A stretch of 11,357 nt of DNA, from the NCBI GenBank assembly GCA_015489295.1, contig WGAB01000174.1, positions 1 to 11,357 of the forward strand, written 5' to 3'. The DNA comes from Caldifarciminota bacterium. Its GTDB lineage: Bacteria > WOR-3 > Hydrothermia > WGAB01. The translations under genes and the position numbers were made by a program. This document shows positions 1 to 6,638 of the stretch, in pieces. The notes under the pieces are model-generated. The model saw nothing but the letters and a program-made list of their open reading frames with translations. It was not told the origin of the DNA and searched no databases. Each line of letters begins with the position of its first letter. Position 1 is the stretch's first letter.

Positions 1-323
1 CCAAAACCGTGGTGGGGGTTGTGGAACTCCAGGAGGCGCGATTGCCCTACATTACCATCCTGGCTGACCCCACCATGGGCGGAGTCATGGCGTCCTTTGC
101 GTCGCTGGGCGACATCATCCTGGCAGAGCCCGGGGCGCTCCTGGGGTTCGCCGGCCCGCGGGTGATCCGGGACACCATCAAGCAGCAGTTGCCGCCGGGG
201 TTCCAGACCTCGGAGTTTCTGCTGGAACACGGCATGATTGATCGGGTGGTGCCCCGGCATGAATTGAAGGAAACCCTGATCCGCCTTTTTAACCTACTGG
301 GGGTTCGTCATGGCAGAGGTTGA
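1..323 (+). CDS. accD: Acetyl-CoA carboxylase carboxyltransferase subunit beta, C-terminal part (5' truncated by window)
   Basis: This is the C-terminal ~106 residues of AccD, read in the frame that starts at base 3; the gene begins before the window. AccD pairs with AccA to transfer the carboxyl group from carboxybiotin to acetyl-CoA, giving malonyl-CoA for fatty acid synthesis in the cytoplasm. The visible signature is the crotonase-fold stretch with [19 protein letters not shown], then [20 protein letters not shown] and [14 protein letters not shown], which matches AccD closely. The N-terminal zinc ribbon is outside the window. The stop codon (TGA, 321-323) lies 14 bp inside the next gene, an ABC ATPase, and accC follows that, so the three are probably cotranscribed. 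Confidence 0.95.
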   Translation, partial: KTVVGVVELQEARLPYITILADPTMGGVMASFASLGDIILAEPGALLGFAGPRVIRDTIKQQLPPGFQTSEFLLEHGMIDRVVPRHELKETLIRLFNLLGVRHGRG

Positions 324-1404
324 ACTCAGGCAGGTGACCAAGATCTTTGACAACGGCGCGGTGGGTGTAAAGGATGTGTCCTTTAAGGTGGAGGATGGCG
401 AGTTTGTGGTGATCCTGGGCCCTTCGGGCTGCGGCAAAACCACCACGCTGCGGCTCATCGCTGGCCTGGAACAGCCCACCTCGGGCGAGATCCTGATCGA
501 TGGCCAGGTGGTGAACCACCTGCCGCCCAAGGACCGGGACATCGCCATGGTGTTCCAGAACTACGCCCTGTATCCGCACATGAACGTGTTTGACAACATG
601 GCCTTCGGCCTCAAGATGCGCAAGGTGCCCAAGGACGAGATCAAGCGCCGGGTGCTGGAGGCGGCCAAGATCCTGGGCATTGAGAACCTGCTGGACCGCA
701 AGCCGCGGCAGCTTTCCGGCGGGCAGCGGCAGCGCGTGGCTCTGGGCCGTGCCATTGTGCGGCATCCGAAGGTCTTTTTGTTTGACGAACCCCTGTCCAA
801 CCTGGATGCCAAGATGCGGGTGCACATGCGGGCCGAGCTCGCCAAACTCCACAAACGCCTGAAGGCCACCTCCATCTATGTGACCCACGACCAGGTGGAG
901 GCCATGACCCTGGGCGACAAGATCGTGCTGCTGAACAACGGCACGGTGCAGCAGATTGCGGACCCCATCACCCTGTACTTCAAGCCCGCCAACAAGTTCG
1001 TGGCCGGGTTCATCGGGTCGCCACCCATGAACTTCTTTGAGGGACGGGTGGAGGAAGAAAACGGCACCCTGTACTTCCGGAACGAGTATATGAACCTGCC
1101 CCTGCCGGACACCGTGAAGGGCAAGGTGCAGCCCGGCCAGCAGGTGTATCTGGGGGTGCGGCCCGAGCACCTGTACCACGGCGCCTTCAAACAGGGCCAC
1201 GAGCCCTCCTTCAAGGCCCGGGTGGACCTTCGGGAAACCCTGGGCAACGAGGTGCTGGTGTACTACTCGATGAACGGCGTCACCTTCATTTCTCGGGTGC
1301 CTCCCCGCGACATTCCGCCGGAGGGCAGCACCCAGGAGGTGTTCGTGGATACCCACCACATCCACCTGTTTGACCGGGAAACCGAGGTGAACCTCACCCT
1401 CTAA
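310..1404 (+). CDS. MalK/UgpC/MsmX-type ABC transporter ATP-binding protein
   Basis: This 364-residue cytoplasmic ATPase would energise an ABC importer, in this family usually for sugars or sugar derivatives such as maltose or glycerol-3-phosphate. All nucleotide-binding motifs are intact: Walker [10 protein letters not shown] (37-45), Q-loop in [10 protein letters not shown] (81-90), signature LSGGQ (135-139), Walker B VFLFDEP (155-161) and H-loop His193. A C-terminal OB/TOBE-type regulatory domain (about 240-364) is typical of the MalK subfamily and gives the usual family length. The ATG at 310 is preceded by a G-rich Shine-Dalgarno-like stretch and overlaps the accD stop by 14 bp. accC starts 11 bp after its stop. 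No permease or solute-binding gene is in the window, so the ATPase may serve transporters encoded elsewhere, as MsmX does in Bacillus. The substrate cannot be deduced. Confidence 0.93.
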   Translation: MAEVELRQVTKIFDNGAVGVKDVSFKVEDGEFVVILGPSGCGKTTTLRLIAGLEQPTSGEILIDGQVVNHLPPKDRDIAMVFQNYALYPHMNVFDNMAFGLKMRKVPKDEIKRRVLEAAKILGIENLLDRKPRQLSGGQRQRVALGRAIVRHPKVFLFDEPLSNLDAKMRVHMRAELAKLHKRLKATSIYVTHDQVEAMTLGDKIVLLNNGTVQQIADPITLYFKPANKFVAGFIGSPPMNFFEGRVEEENGTLYFRNEYMNLPLPDTVKGKVQPGQQVYLGVRPEHLYHGAFKQGHEPSFKARVDLRETLGNEVLVYYSMNGVTFISRVPPRDIPPEGSTQEVFVDTHHIHLFDRETEVNLTL

Positions 1405-1415
1405 CGGGCAGCATC

Positions 1416-2753
1416 ATGTTCAAACGGGTACTGGTGGCCAACCGCGGGGAAATCGCCGTCCGCATCATCTACGCGCTGAAGGAACTGGGCATCGAGTCGG
1501 TGGCGATTTACTCGGAGGCCGACCGCGACAGTTTGCATGTGGCGCTCGCGGATTACGCCGTGTGCGTGGGCCCGGCCGACGCCCGCCGGAGCTACCTCAA
1601 CATTCCCCAGATCCTGAGTGCGGCCCAGGTGACCGGGGTGGATGCCATCCACCCGGGCTACGGGTTCCTGGCGGAAAACCCCGATTTCGCCCGCATCGTG
1701 GAGGAGCACGGGTTCGTGTTCATCGGGCCCAATCCCGAAACCATGGAACTGGCGGGCGACAAGTTGATGGCCAAGCGGGTGATGAAGGAGGTGGGGGTGC
1801 CGGTGGTGCCGGGCACCGAAGAGGCCACGGAGTCGCCGGAGCAGGCACTGCGGTGGATCGAGTCGGTGGGCGGGTTCCCGGTGATCCTGAAGGCCCGGAT
1901 GGGCGGGGGCGGCCGTGGGATGCGGATCCTGCGGGACCCCGAGGAGTTGGCACCGGCCATGAGCATCGCCAAAATGGAGGCCCAGAGCGCCTTCGGCGAT
2001 CCTGGCCTGTACATGGAAAAGTACCTGGAACGGCCGCGGCATGTGGAAATCCAAGTGGCCGCCGACCGCCACGGCCATGTGGTGGCCCTCGGGGAACGGG
2101 AGTGCTCGGTGCAGCGACGGTACCAGAAACTGCTGGAGGAGTCGCCGGCCGTGGACCCGGATCTGCGGGAACGGATGCAGGAGGCGGCGGTACGAGGGGC
2201 CCGCGCCCTGAAGTACACCTCGGTGGGCACTTTTGAGTTCCTGGTGACCCCGGAGGGAGACTTCTACTTCATTGAGCTCAACACCCGGCTGCAGGTGGAA
2301 CACCCGGTCACCGAGTTCGTGACAGGCATAGACCTGGTGCGCACGCAGATCCTGGCGGCGGCCGGGGAGCCGCTGCCGTTTCGGCAGGAGGACATCTCGC
2401 TCAAGGGCCATGCGATTGAGGTGCGGGTCAACGCCGAGGACCCGGAAAACCGGTTTGCGCCCACGCCCGGGCGCATTGAGAAGTTGCATCTGCCCGGCGG
2501 CCCCGGCGTGCGGGTGGATTCCCACATTTACCAGGGGTACATCGTGCCGCCCTTTTACGATTCGCTGCTTGCAAAGGTGATCGTGCACGACGAAGGCCGT
2601 CCCCAGGCCATCCGTCGCATGATCCGGGCGCTGGAGGAGTTTTACATTGAGGGGGTCAAGACCACGATCCCCTTCCACTTGAAGTTGCTGCAGCATCCGG
2701 CGTTCCAGGAGGGGAAGGTGGACGTGGGGTTTGTGGAGCGGGAGCTCCTGTAG
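1416..2753 (+). CDS. accC: Biotin carboxylase subunit of acetyl-CoA carboxylase
   Basis: The 445-residue length is standard for AccC. The enzyme uses ATP and bicarbonate to carboxylate biotin on the carrier protein AccB, the first half-reaction of malonyl-CoA synthesis. Domains run in order: N-terminal biotin carboxylase domain (about 1-112, starting FKRVLVANRGEIA), ATP-grasp domain (about 115-320) and C-terminal domain (about 330-440). Key residues visible are Lys116 and Lys159 for ATP, the glycine-rich loop GGGGRGMR (163-170), metal ligands Glu274 and Glu287, and Arg291, Glu295 and Arg337 in the active site (IELNTRLQVEHPVTE). No biotinyl-lysine domain is attached and no accB is seen nearby, so AccB must lie elsewhere. 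The Shine-Dalgarno is weak. It is the last gene of the plus-strand cluster and I see no intrinsic terminator after it; a convergent tRNA gene ends 8 bp beyond. AccC rather than a pyruvate carboxylase subunit A is favoured by the accD linkage. Confidence 0.95.
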   Translation: MFKRVLVANRGEIAVRIIYALKELGIESVAIYSEADRDSLHVALADYAVCVGPADARRSYLNIPQILSAAQVTGVDAIHPGYGFLAENPDFARIVEEHGFVFIGPNPETMELAGDKLMAKRVMKEVGVPVVPGTEEATESPEQALRWIESVGGFPVILKARMGGGGRGMRILRDPEELAPAMSIAKMEAQSAFGDPGLYMEKYLERPRHVEIQVAADRHGHVVALGERECSVQRRYQKLLEESPAVDPDLRERMQEAAVRGARALKYTSVGTFEFLVTPEGDFYFIELNTRLQVEHPVTEFVTGIDLVRTQILAAAGEPLPFRQEDISLKGHAIEVRVNAEDPENRFAPTPGRIEKLHLPGGPGVRVDSHIYQGYIVPPFYDSLLAKVIVHDEGRPQAIRRMIRALEEFYIEGVKTTIPFHLKLLQHPAFQEGKVDVGFVERELL

Positions 2754-2761
2754 CCTGAGAG

Positions 2762-2838
2762 TGGCGCCCCCGGCAGGACTCGAACCTGCAACCCTCGGAT
2801 TAGAAATCCGATGCTCTATCCACTTGAGCTACGGGGGC
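2762..2838 (-). tRNA. tRNA-Arg (anticodon UCU), CCA encoded
   Basis: The minus strand folds as a complete cloverleaf. The acceptor stem is GCCCCCG/CGGGGGC with discriminator G. The D-arm is GCTC/GAGC, the anticodon stem TCGGA/TCCGA holds the loop TTTCTAA with anticodon TCT, there is a 5-nt variable region, and the T-arm is GCAGG-TTCGAGT-CCTGC. The 3' CCA is genomically encoded (2762-2764 in complement). It decodes AGA, and by wobble AGG, arginine codons. It is convergent with accC, whose stop is 8 bp from the tRNA 3' end, and has its own promoter just upstream. Confidence 0.97.
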
Positions 2839-2853
2839 ATGGGGACTTTACCA

Positions 2854-2882
2854 ATCATAAACCGAGGTCCAAAACCCCGCAA
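2854..2882 (-). promoter_or_regulatory. Sigma70-type promoter of tRNA-Arg
   Basis: On the minus strand a -35 box TTGCGG (2877-2882) and a -10 box TATGAT (2854-2859) are separated by exactly 17 nt. The predicted start near 2847 gives a 5' leader of about 9 nt before the tRNA at 2838, a usual arrangement for tRNA genes. The promoter begins about 11 bp after the stop of the upstream Usp-like gene, so the tRNA need not depend on the long operon. The boxes are inferred from consensus match only. Confidence 0.7.
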
Positions 2883-2893
2883 TGGTGGGTTGG

Positions 2894-3325
2894 CTACCGT
2901 TCCTCGTAGGGAAAGGGGAGGCGGGGCGGAGACTGGGGGTCGGCCAGAAGCACGCCCTCTTCCCGGAAAAACACCACCCTGTCGGGCTTTTCGGCTTCGT
3001 ATACCTGGCGCAGGGCGTCGAAGAAGTTCCCTTCCTGAAAGAGGGTTTTCACGCGGATTCCGCGCTGTTCGGCCTTCTGCTTCAGTTCCCGCACCCGTTC
3101 TTCGGCGTTCCGGGTCAGTTCTCCGAACAGAATCTCGCGGATCTCGTCGGTCAGGGTTTCCCCCATGAAGCCCAGGTAGAGCAGCCAGGAGGCCACGGAC
3201 TCGGGGATCCGGCGGTCCAGAACAAACAGCAGCACCAGTTCATCGTCCGGTTGCAGTTCCTCGAGGAGCTGCTGCACGCCCTCCTCCCGGTCGCGGGTGC
3301 TGCTGAGTGCAAGAAGCCACTTCAT
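2894..3325 (-). CDS. Universal-stress-protein-like small protein
   Basis: This 143-residue protein begins MKWLLALSST and shows an alternating pattern that fits the Usp/HUP Rossmann-like fold: a first strand (3-8), a helix rich in acidic residues, a strand VLLFVLD (31-37), a helix containing YLGFMGE (50-56), a long charged helix (about 60-88), a strand RVKTLF (91-96) and a strand PDRVVFF (114-120). The GxxGxxxxxxxxxG ATP-binding motif of classical UspA proteins is not visible, so it probably does not bind ATP in the usual way. The start ATG is 7 bp after the trmB stop, making it the last protein gene of the minus-strand operon. The Usp assignment rests on fold-like pattern and remembered resemblance; the function is unknown. 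Confidence 0.6.
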   Translation of the reverse strand: MKWLLALSSTRDREEGVQQLLEELQPDDELVLLFVLDRRIPESVASWLLYLGFMGETLTDEIREILFGELTRNAEERVRELKQKAEQRGIRVKTLFQEGNFFDALRQVYEAEKPDRVVFFREEGVLLADPQSPPRLPFPYEER

Positions 3326-3332
3326 GATGGTT

Positions 3333-4304
3333 TCAGAGCCCGGTGGTGGTATACACCCGGCGGCATCCGCGGCGCACCAGCGCGTCGGCCAGGGCGGTGA
3401 CCGCCAGTTTGACCCCGGGGGTTGCCACCACGTCGAAGGCGTCGTGGACCTTGATCACCGTTCGCTGGCCCAGGCGTTTGACCTCCAGGAAGAACCGCTG
3501 CTGGATGCCCTTCTCGCGGAGGAAGGTTTCGAACACGGCCGAGCGTTTGTCGGCCGCCAGGTAGGCCCTGGGGATGCGCACCTCAATGCCGCCGAGGATT
3601 TCCAGGGCCTGAAAGTGCTGCACGAAGCGGGCCAGGAAATCCTCCTCTTCGCAACGCAGGACTACATTGGGCATGGTCTTTAACCTCTGGACTATGGGGA
3701 ACGCCTCTTCGGGGTCCCGGGTTTTCCAAGCCTCTAAAGCATACACGGATTTGCCAGCCTGAAGCCACTTCTGGGCGTACTTGGTGTCGGGGATCCGTTC
3801 GGCCGGCCCGGCGCTCACCCGAAAAAGGCGGCTATCGCGGAAATTCTGGGAAACCCAGGCGAAGTAGTTGGCATCGTCGGTGTACAGGATCACCCGTCCC
3901 CCGGTTTTCAATCGGGAGGCCACGAGTTTGCAAAACTCCAGGCTGAAAAGCCGCCGTTTTTCGTGGCGTTTCTTGGGCCAGGGGTCCGGAAAGTAGCTGT
4001 GTACCTCGTGAAGGGAGCCCGGTGCAAACAGGTGCTGCAGCGCCGGCCGGGCGTCCCAGTGGACCAGCCGGACATTGCGGATCCTGAGGGCCCGGAGCCG
4101 TTTGGAGGCCTTAAGGACGCTGGTCCGGGAGATCTCAATGCCCACGAAGCGGGTGCCGGGCCGGCGGGGCGCCGTTTCCACCAGGAAATCGCCGTTGCCG
4201 AACCCGATTTCCACCACCAGCGGACCGCTCCATCCGAACACCCGGTCCCAGGGGATCGGGAAGTCCAGGGCTTTCCAGTTTACCACATAAGAGAAACCGT
4301 ACAT
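3333..4304 (-). CDS. trmB: tRNA (guanine-N7-)-methyltransferase with long C-terminal extension
   Basis: TrmB methylates N7 of G46 in the variable loop of tRNAs using S-adenosylmethionine. The protein has 323 residues, longer than the ~210-240 of mesophilic TrmB. The class I methyltransferase core (about 25-200) shows the SAM-binding motif VEIGFGNGDFL (31-41), GIEISR (55-60), the family hallmark HSYFPDPWPKKRHEKRR (102-118) and the late motif DTKYAQK (173-179). Residues about 215-323 form an extra domain, with a segment EVRIPRAYLAADKRS and a conserved-looking end. A C-terminal extension is established for TrmB of thermophiles such as Aquifex aeolicus. The ATG at 4304 lies inside the end of the upstream membrane protein gene (25 bp overlap), so translation is probably coupled. 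The Usp-like gene follows after 7 bp. Confidence 0.92.
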   Translation of the reverse strand: MYGFSYVVNWKALDFPIPWDRVFGWSGPLVVEIGFGNGDFLVETAPRRPGTRFVGIEISRTSVLKASKRLRALRIRNVRLVHWDARPALQHLFAPGSLHEVHSYFPDPWPKKRHEKRRLFSLEFCKLVASRLKTGGRVILYTDDANYFAWVSQNFRDSRLFRVSAGPAERIPDTKYAQKWLQAGKSVYALEAWKTRDPEEAFPIVQRLKTMPNVVLRCEEEDFLARFVQHFQALEILGGIEVRIPRAYLAADKRSAVFETFLREKGIQQRFFLEVKRLGQRTVIKVHDAFDVVATPGVKLAVTALADALVRRGCRRVYTTTGL

Positions 4305-4669
4305 TCCAGTGCGAACCGTAGAACGAGGCCTGCGAGGATGCCGCCAAGGAACACAGGATACGCCATCCGGCTGTAGCCCGCCACCAGTGCATACTCCCGC
4401 AGGGGCACCGGCGACACCGCAGCAAGGAAGGAGGCCCAGCCGCCGTAGCGCTGGATCCAGCGTTCAACCCGCCCGAGGTCTCGCCGGAAAACCCTGCGCC
4501 CGGTGGCTCCTACGGCGTAGGCCACCGAGAGGGCGGCGCCGTAGGCCAGGATCACGGCCAGGAAAGCCGCCACCGGGAACCGGCCCAGGGCGTGGGCCCG
4601 GGCCATGAGATAGACATCCGGCCCCACCGGCATATACACCAGGAGCCCCAGGAAAACGTAAAGGAACAC
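4280..4669 (-). CDS. VTT/DedA-like small integral membrane protein
   Basis: This is a very hydrophobic protein of 129 residues from the GTG at 4669, with membrane segments at about 1-20, 32-55, 78-98 and 104-125. The stretch RYGGWASFLAAVSPVPLRE followed by LVAGYSRMAYPVFLGG (74-110) resembles the VTT (SNARE-associated/DedA, YqaA-like) domain, whose members act in membrane lipid scrambling or transport. Its substrate here is unknown. The start is uncertain. The frame stays open and protein-like 16 codons further upstream to an ATC at 4717-4715, which has a strong GGGAGGA (4723-4729) 5 nt before it, while no ATG, GTG or TTG lies between. The true product may therefore be about 145 residues and overlap the upstream stop. 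The stop is 25 bp inside trmB. Confidence 0.75.
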   Translation of the reverse strand: MFLYVFLGLLVYMPVGPDVYLMARAHALGRFPVAAFLAVILAYGAALSVAYAVGATGRRVFRRDLGRVERWIQRYGGWASFLAAVSPVPLREYALVAGYSRMAYPVFLGGILAGLVLRFALECTVSLMW

Positions 4670-4709
4670 CCCCAGCGGGTGAACCGACCCCAGCAGGTTC
4701 AGCCCGTGC

Positions 4710-5333
4710 TCAAAGATTGAAGTCCTCCCGCTTCAGGCCCACGTTGACCTGGATCTCCCGGTACCGCACCCGGTGGACCAGGGTGCCCTGGGCATCGTAC
4801 TCATCGTAGCCCAGCGGCAGGGTATCGGTCTGCTGTACGAAGACCTCCACCCGATGCACGTCCGGCAGTTCGGCCCTGACCCCTACCAGGTGCAAAACCC
4901 AGAGGCCTGCGGAATCGCTCACCCAGGCGGTATCAGCCGTGGTGAGCAACTGCCGGAACTCCTTGAGCACCTCGGGCCAGCCGGAACGGTCCACCCGGCC
5001 TCCCCGCAGGGACCGCACCCGCTTGTTGTCGGGCGTGACGCTGATCTTGATGGCGCCCAGGATGCCGCCCTTGGCGGCCCGGACCTTCCCCAGATCGGGG
5101 TTGTAGGAGAGCCGGGCTCCCTTGTTGTCGCCGGCGGTGATCCGCATCTTGACCCAGCCGGGCTCCATGTATTTGTAGTCGTACGTGCGGCGGATCTCCC
5201 TGTCGCCCAGGCGCTCGTAACTCTCGAGTACGCAGGTGTAATCCCGGATTCCCTCCAGTTTCGTTTGCAACGCGGTCAACAGGGAATCCGGCGAAAGCGA
5301 CACCAAAAGCCCTGCCAGCAGCAAAGCCTGCAT
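4710..5333 (-). CDS. Exported LolA-fold-like protein (DUF1571-like)
   Basis: This 207-residue protein has a short hydrophobic N-terminus (MQALLLAGLLVSLS) that looks like a weak signal peptide without a basic n-region. The mature part has features I associate with DUF1571/outer-membrane lipoprotein-sorting-like proteins: DYTCVLESYERLGDRE (31-46), EPGWVKMRITAGDNKGARLS (57-76), YNPDLGKVRAA (77-87), and RSLRGGRVDRSGW (107-119), followed by a beta-rich C-terminal half ending in LKREDFNL. It would act in the periplasm, perhaps binding a lipid or lipoprotein in a half-barrel; this is inference. The start ATG at 5333 has a strong Shine-Dalgarno, AAAGGAGGG (5338-5346), 4 nt upstream. It lies between a TlpA-like gene (21 bp gap) and a VTT membrane protein. 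It is the second LolA-like protein in the operon. Confidence 0.72.
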   Translation of the reverse strand: MQALLLAGLLVSLSPDSLLTALQTKLEGIRDYTCVLESYERLGDREIRRTYDYKYMEPGWVKMRITAGDNKGARLSYNPDLGKVRAAKGGILGAIKISVTPDNKRVRSLRGGRVDRSGWPEVLKEFRQLLTTADTAWVSDSAGLWVLHLVGVRAELPDVHRVEVFVQQTDTLPLGYDEYDAQGTLVHRVRYREIQVNVGLKREDFNL

Positions 5334-5354
5334 GATGCCCTCCTTTCCGCCGGG

Positions 5355-5894
5355 CTACTGCCCGGCCGGGGTTGGAGACGTCGTGTCTTCGGAGGCCTGC
5401 TGAGCCAGATACTCCTGGATCAAGGCCCGGATTTCCTGCCGGAGGTTTTCCTCCTGGGAGGGATTGTACCCGAAATGGGTCTTCACGATCTCCCCCTCCG
5501 GGCTGATGATGAACACTGTTGGAAGGGCGAACACCTTGTACCGGTTTTTCCACTTTTTGGTGGGGTCCAGCAGGATCGGGAACTGCCAGTTGTGGCTTTC
5601 CTTCATGGCCCGGATCTTGGCGAGCGTCTTGGGGCTGTCGATGGAAATGCCCACCACGGTCAGGTGGTCCCCGAACTCCTTCTGAAACTCGTTCAAAAGG
5701 TCCAGTTCCTCGTCGCAGTACGTGCACCAGGTGGCCCAGAAGTCCAGGATGACCGGCCCTTTTTGAAGGAGCGAATCCAGGGTGACGACGTTGCCGTTGA
5801 GGTCTTTGAGGGAGAAACGGGGAGCGGTATTGCCCGCCCAAAGCATCCACGGCAAGAACAGCGCGACAATCGAAGTACCGACGATCCTTCGCAT
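5355..5894 (-). CDS. TlpA/ResA-like periplasmic thioredoxin-fold protein
   Basis: This 179-residue protein has an N-terminal signal peptide or anchor (1-20, ending LWA before GNTAPRFSL). A thioredoxin domain of the TlpA/ResA/AhpC-TSA type covers about 23-160: APRFSLKDLNGNVVTLDSL, strand GPVILDFWATW, redox motif WCTYC (Cys57 and Cys60), GISID (82-86), and cis-proline Pro125 in FALPTVFIISPEG. It probably acts as a disulfide reductant or oxidoreductase outside the cytoplasmic membrane, for example in cytochrome maturation or protein thiol maintenance; the partner is unknown. The CxxC carries Thr-Tyr where TlpA/ResA proteins typically have X-Pro, which should change the redox potential. The tail (about 163-179) is polar and low in structure. 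It begins 24 bp after a TPR/membrane protein gene in the same operon. Confidence 0.9.
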   Translation of the reverse strand: MRRIVGTSIVALFLPWMLWAGNTAPRFSLKDLNGNVVTLDSLLQKGPVILDFWATWCTYCDEELDLLNEFQKEFGDHLTVVGISIDSPKTLAKIRAMKESHNWQFPILLDPTKKWKNRYKVFALPTVFIISPEGEIVKTHFGYNPSQEENLRQEIRALIQEYLAQQASEDTTSPTPAGQ

Positions 5895-5918
5895 GGCCCA
5901 ATTGTACAGCGGGGAGCC

Positions 5919-6638
5919 TCAGGGCTCGGAATAGGGTAGGCGCTGCAACGCCCGCTGCAGCGCTTCCTGTTGCCGCTCCCGGTAGAGCCGGAGCAAACTG
6001 GCCCGGCCCCCGACATAGAAGCGGAACGCAAGGGACACCCCCACCGTAACCGCATCGCTGTACTGTCGTTGCCGGATCAAAAGGCCGGTCCACAACAGCG
6101 ATCCCAGCTGGGCCCCGATGGAAGAAAGGCCCCGAAGGGGTTCTCCCAGCCAGAGGAAGCCGACTCCGGGCACCAGCCAGGCCACGGTTTGGATCCAGCG
6201 ACGCGAGGGCAAAGCGGGAAGGGAAAGGCCCAGGTTCTGCAGGCTGTCGCGCACCTCCGGGTAACGGCCGGACCACGCCTCTGCCAGGAGCCGAAGGATC
6301 CGCCCAGTGCGGGAGGTATCCCCCATAAGCAGCATCCGAACCTCCTGGGGCCGTCCCTGCTGCAGGAGCAGCCGGGCCATCCGATGGCGTACCCACCCCT
6401 GGGGGTTGCGATAGTTCACCTCTCCCCAGTAATGGAGGGCTTCGGCGACCTTGCCCCGCATCTCGTAGGCCCGGGCGATGCCCTCCAGGGCGTGCAGGGA
6501 GTCGCCGGCAGCAAAAAACAGTTGCCGCTTGTACTCGGTGATGGCATGAAAGGGCTCATTCCAGTGCAGCAGGGAGTCGGCAAAGCCGGGGAGCGGCCGG
6601 GGCAAAGAGGCCACCAGAAACCAGAGGAACACCGTCAT
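5919..6638 (-). CDS. Signal-peptide protein with TPR-like repeats and C-terminal membrane domain (paralogue 2)
   Basis: This 239-residue protein starts at the ATG 6638-6636, which overlaps the preceding stop as ATGA. The frame is open further upstream, but there it lies inside the preceding gene, so the coupled start is chosen. A hydrophobic N-terminus (MTVFLWFLVASLP) is followed by helical repeats of TPR type (about 20-135; for example HALEGIARAYEMRGKVAEAL and RLLLQQGRPQEVRMLL). A C-terminal membrane domain follows, with VAWLVPGVGFLWLGEPLRG (152-170), a hydrophobic helix (175-188) and FRFYVGGRASLLRLYRERQQ (205-224). The layout mirrors the gene before it, with which it seems to be an old tandem duplication. 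No enzymatic motif is seen. A scaffolding or envelope role in the membrane is inferred. Confidence 0.82.
   Translation of the reverse strand: MTVFLWFLVASLPRPLPGFADSLLHWNEPFHAITEYKRQLFFAAGDSLHALEGIARAYEMRGKVAEALHYWGEVNYRNPQGWVRHRMARLLLQQGRPQEVRMLLMGDTSRTGRILRLLAEAWSGRYPEVRDSLQNLGLSLPALPSRRWIQTVAWLVPGVGFLWLGEPLRGLSSIGAQLGSLLWTGLLIRQRQYSDAVTVGVSLAFRFYVGGRASLLRLYRERQQEALQRALQRLPYSEP

Noticed and set aside
289..1365. A 358-codon minus-strand frame antisense to the ABC ATPase, and a similar 431-codon frame (1401-2696) antisense to accC.
   Set aside because: Both exactly shadow well-conserved genes, show no recognisable motif and have no ribosome binding site or promoter that I can see.
2762..2838. 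tRNA-Arg as an attachment site for a mobile element.
   Set aside because: No integrase gene, direct repeat of the tRNA 3' end or foreign-looking DNA is visible on either side.
2860..2893. Possible terminator after the Usp-like gene (AACCC and GGGGTT with a short T stretch on the minus strand).
   Set aside because: The stem is only about 5 bp, there is no real T-run, and the sequence is better explained as the tRNA promoter.
2731..3400. Plus-strand frames covering the tRNA and Usp-like region (2731-3168 and 2882-3400).
   Set aside because: The first reads through the tRNA gene (the APPAGLEPATLGLEIRC peptide is the well-known false product of an antisense tRNA); the second shadows the Usp-like gene.
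5895..5918. TACAAT in front of the TlpA-like gene as an internal promoter.
   Set aside because: No -35 element is found at a suitable distance, and transcription would begin at the ATG; it is more likely chance within an operon gap.
4773..5939. A 388-codon plus-strand frame antisense to the TlpA-like and DUF1571-like genes, and a 403-codon frame (7626-8837) antisense to yidD and the LolA-like gene.
   Set aside because: Compositionally biased shadows; the minus-strand genes have signal peptides, motifs and coupling signals.
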